Shown piece by piece: positions 1 to 7,293 of a DNA stretch of 11,891 nt (its first letter is position 1; each line of letters opens with the position of its first letter). The stretch lies in NCBI GenBank assembly GCA_023409695.1, contig JAEYQZ010000218.1, positions 1 to 11,891 on the forward strand, read 5' to 3'. The notes under the pieces were generated by a model, which was not told the DNA's origin, made no database searches, and worked only from the letters and a program-made list of their open reading frames with translations. This stretch comes from Methanobacteriota archaeon (lineage in GTDB: Archaea > Methanobacteriota > Methanobacteria > Methanobacteriales > Methanobacteriaceae). The position numbers and the translations under genes were made by a program.

Positions 1-449
1 ATCAGGGCACATATCTGGTGCCAACATTTATAGCTATGATTTATAACAAAAAATCTGCTGAATCTGGAGATTTACCGGAATGGGCAGTAAAAAATGCCTT
101 AGAAATAGTGGACATACATAGAGATAACGTAAAAAAAGCATATGAAGCTGGTGTTCATATTGCAATGGGTACTGACTGCGGTGTTATTCCCCACGGAATT
201 AACCTGGAAGAATTAGGCTTTTTATGCGATATGGGGATGAGTGCAGAAGAAGCTATTGTAGCAGGGACTAAGACTGCTGCTGAATGTATTGGATATGATG
301 ATGAAATTGGTACCATTGAGGAAGGTAAATTGGCAGATGTTATAATCTGTAAAAAGGATCCTATTGCCCATATAAAGTCTCTTGGAAATCCAGATAACAT
401 AATAATAGTAATGAAAGATGGAAAAATTGTAAAAGACCTCAGAAATTGA
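1..449 (+). CDS. Amidohydrolase family protein, C-terminal part (5' end outside window)
   Basis: The reading frame is open from base 3 to the TGA at 447-449 and enters from the left edge, so about 148 C-terminal residues are visible and the true start lies outside. The sequence shows GTDCG (bases about 168-182), where the Asp is the usual late metal ligand of amidohydrolases. It then shows the family's closing signature, EIGTIEEGKLADVIICKKDP, ending in a short beta-rich tail (VMKDGKIVKDL). This pattern fits the imidazolonepropionase-like/COG1228 branch of metal-dependent hydrolases, cytoplasmic enzymes that cleave amide or related C-N bonds. The substrate cannot be read from this fragment. 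A GTG at 18 could be mistaken for a start, but the codons before it (QGTYL) continue the conserved strand leading into VPTF, so it is internal. No gene follows in the next 600 bases, so it ends its transcription unit. Confidence 0.85.
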   Translation, partial: QGTYLVPTFIAMIYNKKSAESGDLPEWAVKNALEIVDIHRDNVKKAYEAGVHIAMGTDCGVIPHGINLEELGFLCDMGMSAEEAIVAGTKTAAECIGYDDEIGTIEEGKLADVIICKKDPIAHIKSLGNPDNIIIVMKDGKIVKDLRN

Positions 450-1051
450 TTGTTCCAGCTTAAATTATATTTAAAAATATATGATTATTTTATACGCTCA
501 TGTTCATTATCATGTGCATGGTTTATACTTCATTGCTGGTTAATTTAAGTCGAACTTGTTTTAAAAAAAATTCCATTTATTTAATTAAAAATTACATAAT
601 AAGTTAAATAATAATATTTACACAACTCCAGACATGAGCGATTATAATATTCTTTTTCTAATCTCAATTTTAAACATACAGCTAACTGATTCTAATAAAA
701 GAGATGATTTAAAGACCATTTATCAAATTTTATCTCCTGTGATTTTATAATTCAGAAACATAAACATAAAATATCCATAACTATGACTTTTGATTTAATT
801 ATACCAGTTAAACATACTCTTTTTATGCAAAATAATTAAATTAAAATCTCATTTATGCATTTAACAGTTAAGAAGTTAAATTTGTTTATTATGAAAATTA
901 GAAAAATTTATAAATATACAATCTAAATTTAATTACTTCATATTTAATTTAAAATTTATAAGACGTAAATCACATTGAAAAATATTTACATAAATGGAAA
1001 ATTTCAATTGCAAAGTCCCATTGACTTTGTTAATTTTACTGGAGAAAAAAA
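450..1051. other. Gene-free AT-rich intergenic region
   Basis: About 600 bases of very AT-rich sequence with stops in all frames and no convincing coding stretch, tRNA or repeat. The only element I can support is the TATA box near 907-918 that belongs to the next gene, and the GGAG at 1041-1044 that sets its start. Short T-rich runs after the amidohydrolase stop could end its transcript, but no hairpin accompanies them. Confidence 0.6.
901..918 (+). promoter_or_regulatory. Archaeal BRE/TATA promoter for the 1052 gene
   Basis: A purine-rich BRE-like stretch (GAAAAA) runs into TTTATAAATATA at 907-918, a near-ideal archaeal TATA box. Transcription would start about 25 bases downstream, near 935-945, leaving a leader of roughly 110 bases before the ATG at 1052. 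Confidence 0.6.
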
Positions 1052-1825
1052 ATGAAATGGTTGTTAATTGCACTGGCTATTTTAGCCCTCATTATAGGTT
1101 ATTCTTATGTTACAGTCTCAAATGGCCCTATTCAGCCTTTAGGAAGACTTTCATTCGTTAAACTAGCCAACCCAGATTTTTACCCAGGACATCCTCATTC
1201 TGAACTTTTTGCCCAGGACGTTAATAAAACCGATTCTAAAGTAGGTTTAGTTGTTCACATGTATGGAGGTTCTAATTACCGTAGTTACCAGGAAGGAGAC
1301 ATTTACATAATTGAGGTGGCCTATATTGACACTAAAGGTGCAGGTTCGGTAGGTTTAAGTAATATTAACTTCTTAGACTCGCTTAAAGTAGCATTATTCG
1401 GTGTACCAGATGGTAGATATAAGTATATGTCCGATGGAAAGGTCTATAACACTTATGACGAGATGATGGCCCATGTTAATGAGCTTGCCAAAGAACACGG
1501 CCAGGAAGGCCCAATTCCAATGGCATATCACGGAAACGCTAGAATTGGTAATCCCGTCTTAGAACCAGGAGATGGATTCCCATTATACTTCCAGATACTA
1601 ACAAAAACATACGGAATAATCCCGGCTTACGTTTACATGATCTCAGGAATGCTCGCGCCATACTTCAATAATCCATACAGAAACTTTGAACTAGGACACT
1701 CCTCTCAGTTACAGTACTATTACAACCAGGGCTTACTCAACCAAAACTACACACAAGTCAATTCAAGCACTAAAACATATTACCACAATCTATATCAAAG
1801 TAACCTTGCAAAAGAATATGAATAA
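1052..1825 (+). CDS. Membrane-anchored protein of unknown function
   Basis: I do not recognise the family. The 257-residue product begins with one hydrophobic helix (residues about 3-22) and no cleavage site or lipobox, so it is probably anchored with the bulk outside the cell. Archaeal export is supported by three Asn-glycosylation sequons (N58, N232, N237) and the complete absence of cysteine. A second weaker hydrophobic stretch lies at about 187-206 (GIIPAYVYMISGMLAP). The C-terminal fifth is rich in Tyr, Asn and Gln. Compositional hallmarks include PGHPHSELF (46-54) and PVLEPGDGFPLYF (168-180). The start is fixed by GGAG at 1041-1044, eight bases ahead of the ATG. It has its own TATA box and is followed by a hairpin with a T-run, so it looks monocistronic. 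Nothing ties it to the copper genes next door except position. Confidence 0.8.
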   Translation: MKWLLIALAILALIIGYSYVTVSNGPIQPLGRLSFVKLANPDFYPGHPHSELFAQDVNKTDSKVGLVVHMYGGSNYRSYQEGDIYIIEVAYIDTKGAGSVGLSNINFLDSLKVALFGVPDGRYKYMSDGKVYNTYDEMMAHVNELAKEHGQEGPIPMAYHGNARIGNPVLEPGDGFPLYFQILTKTYGIIPAYVYMISGMLAPYFNNPYRNFELGHSSQLQYYYNQGLLNQNYTQVNSSTKTYYHNLYQSNLAKEYE

Positions 1826-1860
1826 GCTAAATAAGATTTAAATTAGCATTAAATCGAGTT

Positions 1861-1901
1861 TTAGGAAATTAATATCCTAATTCATTTATTTTTTTATTTT
1901 T
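1861..1901 (+). terminator. Hairpin plus T-run terminator after the 1052 gene
   Basis: TTAGGA (1861-1866) and TCCTAA (1875-1880) form a perfect six-base stem with an eight-base loop. T-rich sequence follows at 1889-1901 (seven T, one A, five T), which suits archaeal oligo-T termination. Confidence 0.5.
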
Positions 1902-2013
1902 AATTTAAAAATCAGTTAAAAAGCTTCTTTTTTAAATAAATCCGCAAGATATTCTACAAAATTATTATAATACTAAATCTACATATTATATCATACTAAT
2001 TCATGACATTCTT

Positions 2014-2052
2014 GGAGGAGTTAAAATCAATCATGATGATTCTAACCATGAA
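2014..2052 (+). promoter_or_regulatory. copB ribosome binding site and probable non-ATG start region
   Basis: GGAGG at 2014-2018 is the strongest Shine-Dalgarno match near this gene, but it lies 35 bases before the first in-frame ATG (2053), too far to serve it. At normal spacing (seven bases) stands ATC, at 2026-2028, in frame with copB. Reading from there adds nine codons, xNHDDSNHE, which extend the His/Asp/Met-rich N-terminus without a stop. The simplest reading is that the start was ATG and is now ATC, or that this base is a sequencing error. Confidence 0.5.
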
Positions 2053-4095
2053 ATGGAACATATGCATCATGAAAAACATGCTGAAAAGAGTAAATGTATT
2101 GTTTGCGGTCAGCAGGTGAAAGAAGAGCATCGAGTACATGGTGAACATGCGCATAAAGGCATGCTTGAAGATCTAAAAAGAAGATTCTGGATATCATTAA
2201 TTTTAACTATACCAATACTCACTTTATCCCCCACAGTTCAAGAATTAGTGGGATTAGGTACATCAATCAGATTTCCAGGGGATTCCTATATTTTATTTAT
2301 TTTATCTTCTATTGTTTATTTTTATGGCGGCTATCCATTTTTTAAAGGGTTTTATAATCAATTAAAAATGCGAGTTCCTGGAATGGATACATTGATTTCT
2401 GTTGCAATTACCAGTGCTTATTTATACAGCAGTGCAGTAGTCTTTGGTCTCATGGGAGAAGTATTTTTCTGGGAACTTGCAACACTAATTGACATCATGC
2501 TCATAGGTCACTGGCTAGAGATGAGGTCAGTGATGGGAGCTTCCAGAGCACTCGAAGAGCTGGTTAGACTTATGCCCTCAAGTGCTCATAAATTAATGGA
2601 TAATGGAAACACAATGGATGTTCCATTAGAGGAGTTATCAGTTGGAGATCATGTGCTTATTAAACCCGGTGAAAAAGTTCCTGTAGATGGTGAAATTATT
2701 AAAGGAAACACGTCTATTGATGAATCAATGCTTACAGGAGAATCACAGCCTGTTTTTAAGGATATCCATGCTGGAGTTATTGGTGGATCAATCAATGGAG
2801 ATGGATCTATTACTGTAGAAATTAAAAAAACAGGAAAAGATTCATTTCTATCACAGGTTATAAACCTTGTTAAAGAAGCTCAAGAAAGTAAATCGCGTAC
2901 ACAGAATATGGCAGACCGTTTTGCAACAGGACTTACTGTAATTGCTCTTAGTGGTGGATTTTTAACATTTTTAGTCTGGTTTATCTTTACCTCATTTGGT
3001 TCTGAGTTTGCGCTGGAGAGGGCTGTAACTGTAATGGTAATTACATGCCCTCATGCACTTGGATTAGCAATACCCCTTGTTGTTGCAGTTTCAACAGCGT
3101 TATCTGCACAAAATGGACTTTTAATAAGAAATAGGGCATCCTTTGAAAAATCAAGAGATATAAATGCCATAATATTTGATAAAACCGGTACACTTACACA
3201 GGGAAAATTCGGCGTGACTGACATTCTTCCTTTAAGTGATGGATATGATGAAAATGGAATTTTAAAATATGCAGCTTCACTTGAATCCTATTCTGAGCAT
3301 CCTATTGCAAAAGGAGTTGTAGAATCTGCAAATGAAACTTTTAATGTTGAAGATTTTAAAGCAATTCCTGGAAAAGGAGTTCAGGGAATTATTGAAGGTA
3401 AAAAAGTTGAAGTGGTTAGTCCAGGGTATTTAAAGGAAAAAAATATCTCTATTTCAAATGAGAACTTGAATGAACTCTCTTTCCAAGGAAAAACCATTAT
3501 TTTTGTAATTATTGAAGGCAAACTTAAAGGTGCAATTGCACTTGCAGATATTATAAGAGAAGAGTCCAAAGAAGCGATTCAAAAGCTCAAAAATATGGAT
3601 ATTCAATGTATAATGATTACAGGAGATAGAAAAGAAGTTGCAGAGTGGGTAGCAAATGAAATTGGCCTTGACAAATATTATGCAGAGGTTTTACCTCAGG
3701 AAAAAGCTCAAAAGGTTCGAGAAATTCAATCTGAAGGTTTAATTGTGGCCATGACCGGAGATGGTATTAACGACGCTCCTGCACTTGCACAGGCTGATGT
3801 GGGAATTGCAATTGGTGCAGGGACTGATGTGGCTATTGAAGCAGGTGATGTTGTTCTTGTTAGGAGCAATCCTCTTGACGCTGTTTATGTAGTTAAGCTT
3901 GCAAAATCTACGTACCGCAAAATGCTCGAGAATTTACTATGGGGAACCGGATACAACGTTTTTGCAATTCCAATTGCTGCAGGTGTTCTTTTTGCATATG
4001 GAATTATTTTAACCCCCGCTGCAGGGGCCATACTAATGTCAGTAAGTACAATAATTGTTGCTTTTAACTCAAGATTCTTGAAAATAGAGAAATAA
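2053..4095 (+). CDS. copB: CopB-type copper-exporting P-type ATPase (P1B-3, CPH)
   Basis: This inner-membrane pump couples ATP hydrolysis to export of copper. CPH-type pumps are known as Cu2+ and/or Cu+ exporters. Counting from the ATG at 2053 (680 residues), the N-terminus is His/Met-rich with a CIVCG knuckle (15-19) in place of an HMA domain, which is typical of CopB. Then come paired membrane helices (about 45-150), the actuator domain with TGES (228-231), the membrane CPH motif (332-334), the phosphorylation site DKTGTLT (376-382), SEHP (415-417), MITGD (521-525) and hinge GDGINDAP (569-576). The last helices carry YN (634-635) and MSVSTIIVAFN, the P1B-3 metal-site pattern. All catalytic residues are present, so it should be active. 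The true start is probably nine codons upstream at an ATC (2026). The gene's stop abuts a small open frame encoding a Met/His-rich membrane peptide, probably co-transcribed. Confidence 0.95.
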   Translation: MEHMHHEKHAEKSKCIVCGQQVKEEHRVHGEHAHKGMLEDLKRRFWISLILTIPILTLSPTVQELVGLGTSIRFPGDSYILFILSSIVYFYGGYPFFKGFYNQLKMRVPGMDTLISVAITSAYLYSSAVVFGLMGEVFFWELATLIDIMLIGHWLEMRSVMGASRALEELVRLMPSSAHKLMDNGNTMDVPLEELSVGDHVLIKPGEKVPVDGEIIKGNTSIDESMLTGESQPVFKDIHAGVIGGSINGDGSITVEIKKTGKDSFLSQVINLVKEAQESKSRTQNMADRFATGLTVIALSGGFLTFLVWFIFTSFGSEFALERAVTVMVITCPHALGLAIPLVVAVSTALSAQNGLLIRNRASFEKSRDINAIIFDKTGTLTQGKFGVTDILPLSDGYDENGILKYAASLESYSEHPIAKGVVESANETFNVEDFKAIPGKGVQGIIEGKKVEVVSPGYLKEKNISISNENLNELSFQGKTIIFVIIEGKLKGAIALADIIREESKEAIQKLKNMDIQCIMITGDRKEVAEWVANEIGLDKYYAEVLPQEKAQKVREIQSEGLIVAMTGDGINDAPALAQADVGIAIGAGTDVAIEAGDVVLVRSNPLDAVYVVKLAKSTYRKMLENLLWGTGYNVFAIPIAAGVLFAYGIILTPAAGAILMSVSTIIVAFNSRFLKIEK

Positions 4096-4137
4096 ATGGA
4101 AAAAAATAGCATTTATAAAAAAAATAGGGGACAATCA

Positions 4138-4296
4138 ATGGATAGAAACACCACACTTGTGTTAATAGTGTTAATTATTGCAATAGTAGTCATAGTGGCT
4201 ATCTTTACATGGATGTGGATGTACACACCATATATGGGAGGCTATCACGGCTACTACGGCAATAACACAGGTCACGGTATGATGCATGGATACTGA
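4138..4296 (+). CDS. Small Met/His-rich single-helix membrane protein, putative copper accessory
   Basis: The product is 52 residues: a short polar head, one long Ile/Val helix (about 6-25), then a tail dense in possible copper ligands and glycines (MWMYTPYMGGYHGYY, ending GHGMMHGY). Candidate ligands are M26, M28, M33, H37, H46, M48, M49 and H50. I know no family name for it. The placement straight after copB and the tail composition suggest a copper-binding helper at the outer membrane face; this is inference. Start choice: GGGG at 4127-4130 sits seven bases before this ATG. An in-frame ATG at 4096, touching the copB stop (TAAATG), would add 14 mostly polar residues (MEKNSIYKKNRGQS) and has only a weak site, though stop-start coupling could serve it. 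Confidence 0.65.
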   Translation: MDRNTTLVLIVLIIAIVVIVAIFTWMWMYTPYMGGYHGYYGNNTGHGMMHGY

Positions 4297-4336
4297 TTTT
4301 TCACGTGCAGAGTAACTAATAAATTTATGTAATAAA

Positions 4337-4349
4337 TTTTATAAATTTA
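4337..4349 (+). promoter_or_regulatory. TATA box for the DUF2769 gene
   Basis: TTTTATAAATTTA matches the archaeal TATA consensus. A start about 25 bases downstream (near 4370) leaves a leader of about 50 bases to the ATG at 4423. This suggests the gene has its own promoter separate from copB. Confidence 0.5.
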
Positions 4350-4422
4350 ATATTACATAATGAGTGATGAGGTAGATGAAATCTCAAATTAGAATTTTGA
4401 ACCACGTGAATGAGGTGATAAT

Positions 4423-4674
4423 ATGGAAAAAGTACCAAAAACTGAAGAAACCATGATAAAGTGCATCTGTAATGCATGCCCTACATATAATGAATGCATG
4501 CAGAGCGGAAAATTAGGAGTATTTTGCTCTGCAGGTGATGAAATAAGATGTTTTGAAAATGAACAAGGATGTAACTGCCAGGACTGTACTGTTTCATCAG
4601 ATTTTGATTTCTCTAGTGTCTACCACTGTAAAGAGGGATCTGCCGACAGGCAAATGGAATCCAGATCAAGATAA
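4423..4674 (+). CDS. DUF2769-like cysteine-rich small protein
   Basis: This 83-residue soluble protein has ten cysteines: C14, C16, C19, C25, C35, C43, C50, C52, C55 and C69. The order CxCxxC, then CP-type turns (ACPTYNEC) and a later CNCQDC, fits DUF2769, a family I associate with methanogens and related archaea and whose function is not known. Such spacing would suit zinc, Fe-S or soft-metal binding; the first ten and last fourteen residues are polar and probably disordered. GAGGTGAT at 4412-4419 is an excellent ribosome binding site and fixes the start. It lies between the CopB unit and riboflavin kinase with its own TATA box, so a link to copper is only suggested by position and thiol content. 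Confidence 0.75.
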   Translation: MEKVPKTEETMIKCICNACPTYNECMQSGKLGVFCSAGDEIRCFENEQGCNCQDCTVSSDFDFSSVYHCKEGSADRQMESRSR

Positions 4675-4717
4675 TTTCCATTATTCATTTTTTATTTGAA
4701 AATAAGCTGCCGGCCCA

Positions 4718-4731
4718 TTTAAAAAATTATT
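4718..4731 (+). promoter_or_regulatory. Possible TATA box for ribK
   Basis: TTTAAAAAATTAT is the best TATA-like element between the DUF2769 stop and ribK. It would give a start near 4745 and a leader of about 20 bases. T-rich sequence just upstream (4688-4696) may end the preceding transcript. Confidence 0.35.
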
Positions 4732-4764
4732 GATATTATAATCAAACGTAAAAACGTGATTTAA

Positions 4765-5145
4765 ATGAAAATTAAAGGTGTTGTAGTTTCAGGGACAAAA
4801 AAAGGTGCCTATTTTATGTCACAATCAGTTTACAGGGACCAATTTGAAGATAAACTTCATTTCAGGCCATTTGTTGGTACCTTAAATGTCAAAATTCAAG
4901 ATAATGATGAACAAAAGGTTGAAAAACTTTTAAAGAGTGATATTCCCCAAATAAAAGGTGAAAAAACTTTTGGTGATGTAAAATTCAAAAAAGCGACTTT
5001 AAATGATGAAGTTGAAGGAGCAGTAATATTTCCAGAAAAAACACGCCATTCAACAGATGTTGTTGAATTCATAGCTCCTCAAAATCTTAAAGAAAGATTT
5101 CATATCAGTGATGGAAGTTCTGTAACTATAAATATTCCAGATTAA
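4765..5145 (+). CDS. ribK: CTP-dependent riboflavin kinase (DUF120)
   Basis: Archaeal riboflavin kinase converts riboflavin plus CTP to FMN plus CDP, unlike the ATP-dependent enzyme of bacteria and eukaryotes. The 126-residue length fits the stand-alone form of the family, with no N-terminal DNA-binding domain. Visible signatures are the opening strand and glycine turn (KGVVVSGTKKGAYFMS, 4-19), the Y-x-x-x-F and PFVGTLNV block (35-42) that binds nucleotide and substrate, and the closing PEKTRH, then EFIAP-x-x-L and DGSSVTI (90-122). The ATG follows GTGAT at 4756-4760, a short-spaced but acceptable site. It supplies FMN, the precursor of FAD and the flavin cofactor of many methanogen redox enzymes. 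It converges with the small minus-strand gene whose stop is only 22 bases away. Confidence 0.9.
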   Translation: MKIKGVVVSGTKKGAYFMSQSVYRDQFEDKLHFRPFVGTLNVKIQDNDEQKVEKLLKSDIPQIKGEKTFGDVKFKKATLNDEVEGAVIFPEKTRHSTDVVEFIAPQNLKERFHISDGSSVTINIPD

Positions 5146-5167
5146 GTAAAAAATTATTTATATCCTG

Positions 5168-5407
5168 CTAATCATTTAATTTCAGCGTGCTCTCCTTAGC
5201 TAGTATAATATTTGTTATATCTACAGCGCCATGACTATAAATCCCCTTTTCAATAAGAGGGAGTTCAATATTGTCCGTTGTATCTGAAACATTTTGATAG
5301 CGCCCTTTCTCTACAAGATTATCTTCATATACAGCAAAAAAAGCTAAAAATAATACAAATGCTGCCATAATAATTCCAACAATGGCTAATTTTACAATCT
5401 CCCTCAT
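5168..5407 (-). CDS. Small membrane-anchored protein of unknown function
   Basis: The 79-residue product has one strong N-terminal transmembrane helix (about 6-28, LAIVGIIMAAFVLFLAFFAV) preceded by positive residues, followed by about 50 polar residues probably facing outward. There are no cysteines and no motif I recognise. The start chosen is the ATG at 5407-5405 because GGGTGA (5418-5413 on the minus strand) precedes it by five bases. A GTG three codons upstream overlaps that site and is less likely. It lies in the same direction as mrp, about 195 bases downstream of it, and ends tail to tail with ribK. Its reality rests on the well-placed ribosome binding site and clear membrane topology, not on homology. 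Confidence 0.65.
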   Translation of the reverse strand: MREIVKLAIVGIIMAAFVLFLAFFAVYEDNLVEKGRYQNVSDTTDNIELPLIEKGIYSHGAVDITNIILAKESTLKLND

Positions 5408-5602
5408 GAGTTTCACCCAGTATCATTGATATTATTATTCTATTATATATTATTATTACTTATAACTGCAATGCTAAAATTATTCAAATTTATTAAAAAG
5501 TATATTAAACACTTAAGTGGCTTTTAAATTAATTTACATGAAAATTATTTTATTTCGATTCGGTACAAATATTACCTGCTTCAAAAAGAATTGAAATTAA
5601 AA

Positions 5603-6439
5603 TTAAGGATTATTGATAATCTTTGACTCGATTTTGTCCACAATTTTTGATATCCTAACTGAAATTTCTGATTTTGGTTCTTTAATTACAACAGGAGTTC
5701 CAATATCAGAAGCAGAAGCTGTTTCCACATCTAATGGCAGTCTTCCAAGAAAAGGAATGTCCATTTCTTCAGCCAGTTTAGCACCCGTACCTTTACCAAA
5801 TATCAAAATTTCATTTTCACAGTGGGGACAGATAAAGCCTGACATATTCTCAATAACTCCAATAATCGGAATATTTATATTTTTAACTAAATTAACACCT
5901 TTAATTACATCTTCTTGAACTACAGATTGGGGAGTAGTAACTAAAACAACACCATCTAATGGAATAGTCTGTAAAACCGTTAAAGGCTCATCCCCAGTTC
6001 CTGGAGGATTATCAATAATTAAAACATCTAAGTCTCCCCAGTTAACTTCTGCAAAAAATTGCTTTATTGCTCCAGTTTTTGCAGGACCTCTCCAGATAAC
6101 AGGCGTGTCCTGTGAAGATAAAAGGAAGCCTACAGACATTACTTTTATTCCTTCTTCAGTTTTAACTGGTATTATACCCTCTTTAGTATACTCTAAATTT
6201 TTTCCTTCCACTCCCATCATCTTTGGAACATTTGGCCCGTGGACATCAGCATCCATAATACCAGTTTTATACCCCTTTTTTGCAAAAGCAGCAGCTAAAT
6301 TTGCCGATACTGTAGATTTACCCACTCCCCCTTTTCCACTCATTACTGCAATTTTATGTTTGATCTTACTCATCCTTTTTATAATTTCAATTTCCTGTTC
6401 CATTACCGCTTTTTTACGCTCCTCTCCTTCAGAGCTCAT
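5603..6439 (-). CDS. mrp: Mrp/NBP35-family iron-sulfur carrier P-loop ATPase
   Basis: Mrp/ApbC/NBP35 proteins are cytoplasmic dimeric ATPases that carry and transfer Fe-S clusters. The 278-residue product shows the deviant Walker A GKGGVGKS (35-42), the ADVHGPN switch (64-70), IDNPPGTGDEP (142-152) and ENMSGF followed by CPHC (C204, C207), the cysteine pair that bridges a 4Fe-4S cluster between subunits. Residues 1-29 form a charged N-terminal extension rather than a DUF59 domain. The start is set by GGAGG (minus strand 6451-6447), seven bases before the ATG at 6439; longer in-frame starts up to 6487 lack such a site. It is downstream of, and co-directional with, a NifX-domain protein. Mrp and NifX-type proteins are often neighbours in archaea, pointing to shared Fe-S or metal-cofactor handling. 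Confidence 0.93.
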   Translation of the reverse strand: MSSEGEERKKAVMEQEIEIIKRMSKIKHKIAVMSGKGGVGKSTVSANLAAAFAKKGYKTGIMDADVHGPNVPKMMGVEGKNLEYTKEGIIPVKTEEGIKVMSVGFLLSSQDTPVIWRGPAKTGAIKQFFAEVNWGDLDVLIIDNPPGTGDEPLTVLQTIPLDGVVLVTTPQSVVQEDVIKGVNLVKNINIPIIGVIENMSGFICPHCENEILIFGKGTGAKLAEEMDIPFLGRLPLDVETASASDIGTPVVIKEPKSEISVRISKIVDKIESKIINNP

Positions 6440-6579
6440 TATTAATCCTCCAAAATTCATTAAACACTGATTCAAAATACACATCAAATAGAAATTTAAA
6501 AGTAAGTTCTAAAAAAAATGATATAGTTTTTTAGATTTTTTTAAAAAATTTTGTAAATATTCAAGTGATAATATATCTT

Positions 6580-6599
6580 CAAAATTATTTATAATTTTG
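6580..6599 (-). promoter_or_regulatory. Possible mrp promoter inside a palindrome
   Basis: CAAAATTA and TAATTTTG flank TTTA in a near-perfect 20-base palindrome. On the minus strand its centre reads TTATAAATAA, a good TATA box. It would start transcription near 6560 with a leader of about 120 bases. AT-rich palindromes arise easily by chance here, so operator function is uncertain. Confidence 0.4.
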
Positions 6600-6692
6600 G
6601 CTTTAAGTGCTGAATACAGCTTTCCAATCCGTTAATTACATCATCTTTTCTAAATATTACTCTCTTATCTTTTCAACTCAATTTTTTGAAGT

Positions 6693-7079
6693 TTAATGGA
6701 TTATAGGTCTTGGTACTGGCTTAGAAACTAGCTTTGAAGAAGCCAATTTCTTTAAAGCTTTCTCAATCAGGAGCCCCGGGATAGAATATGACTGTACTTT
6801 GCAAGATAAAAGAGCTTTTGATGCAGAAGGGCCAATTTGACTTGCAAGTACTACATCACAATCTGAGATTAAATCAACACTCTTTGCAAGTGCTTTATCA
6901 TGATTTTCTAACAAGTTTGGATCATCTGAAGGCGGAATATTTTTACGCATCCCAATGAATTCAGAATCTCCATTTTCTTTAATTTCAAATATAAGGAAGT
7001 TTGGGGCCTGGCCAAAATGCAGGTCTATATATTTCCCATTACTACTTGCAATTGCGACTTTTAATGACATGTATCTCAT
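6693..7079 (-). CDS. NifX/NafY-domain (dinitrogenase FeMo-cofactor type) protein
   Basis: The 128-residue protein has the RNase H-like NifX/NafY fold that binds iron-molybdenum cofactor or its precursors in nitrogen fixation. Many methanogen members stand alone and have no proven role. Visible features are KVAIASSNGKYIDLHFGQAP (7-26), the conserved opening with the Asp/His/Phe core; FLIFEI (28-33); and the C-terminal half with SQIGPSASKAL (80-90), then Y-x-x-P and EKALKKLAS (106-114). It has two cysteines (C74, C93). The ATG at 7079 has little Shine-Dalgarno sequence; the fourth residue is also Met (7070) and gives the more usual MSLKVAIAS opening. The promoter upstream carries a perfect 20-base palindrome at the expected start site, so it is probably under specific repression. 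No nitrogenase genes are visible. Confidence 0.85.
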   Translation of the reverse strand: MRYMSLKVAIASSNGKYIDLHFGQAPNFLIFEIKENGDSEFIGMRKNIPPSDDPNLLENHDKALAKSVDLISDCDVVLASQIGPSASKALLSCKVQSYSIPGLLIEKALKKLASSKLVSKPVPRPIIH

Positions 7080-7179
7080 CTCTTTTTAAATTAAACTTCA
7101 AATTTAGTTATATTAACCAATTCAATGATTAATATCCCATTAAAGTAGATTATCCATCTTAAAAAGTTAAAATGGATTT

Positions 7180-7199
7180 AATATAACGATCGTTATATT
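7180..7199. promoter_or_regulatory. Perfect 20-bp palindrome, putative operator of the nifX-like gene
   Basis: AATATAACGATCGTTATATT is perfectly self-complementary. On the minus strand it begins about 13 bases downstream of the TATA box at 7212-7224, so it would cover the transcription start. The inner 18 bases recur exactly at 11350-11367, and a variant occurs at 11321-11340. Confidence 0.75.
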
Positions 7200-7211
7200 T
7201 GTAAAAACTGG

Positions 7212-7224
7212 TTTAAATATATAA
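7212..7224 (-). promoter_or_regulatory. TATA box of the nifX-like gene
   Basis: On the minus strand this reads TTATATATTTAAA. A start 25 bases downstream falls at about 7190, the centre of the palindrome, giving a leader of about 110 bases. Confidence 0.55.
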
Positions 7225-7236
7225 CTACCGTTACAA
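7219..7236. promoter_or_regulatory. Degenerate second copy of the operator palindrome
   Basis: ATATAACTACCGTTACAA matches ATATAACGATCGTTATAT at 14 of 18 positions. It overlaps the upstream edge of the TATA box on the nifX side. Its centre is 38 bp from that of the perfect copy. It may be a weaker second binding site. Confidence 0.35.
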
Positions 7237-7261
7237 AATTAGATATCTTAAAAACAGTTGC

Positions 7262-7286
7262 CAATTAAAAAGATAAAAAATAATTG
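7262..7286 (-). terminator. Possible hxlR terminator
   Basis: CAATTA and TAATTG can pair around an A-rich loop, and on the minus strand the loop and flank are T-rich. This lies just after the hxlR stop and before the nifX promoter. Confidence 0.35.
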
Positions 7287-7293
7287 AATGTAC

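Noticed and set aside
450..1051. tRNA, CRISPR or insertion-sequence remnants in the first long gap
   Set aside because: No cloverleaf, regular repeat or transposase-like frame could be found by reading both strands.
2033..2119. ATGATG-initiated short frame overlapping the copB start
   Set aside because: It is out of frame with copB, ends after 28 or so codons and has no features of its own. It is a by-product of the His/Met/Asp-rich N-terminal coding sequence.
4302..4408. Two CACGTG hexamers (4302-4307 and 4403-4408) flanking the DUF2769 promoter
   Set aside because: Six- to eight-base identities about 95 bases apart are not significant, and no known archaeal factor using this site applies.
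4376..4456. Possible short leader frame before the DUF2769 gene
   Set aside because: Its ribosome binding site is only two bases from the ATG, and it overlaps the DUF2769 start out of frame without plausible coding character.
6589..6672. Minus-strand open stretch of 28 codons (with RKDDVINGLE) between nifX and mrp
   Set aside because: The composition looks protein-like but there is no ATG, GTG or early TTG start, no ribosome binding site, and open stretches of this length are common. At most it is a gene remnant.
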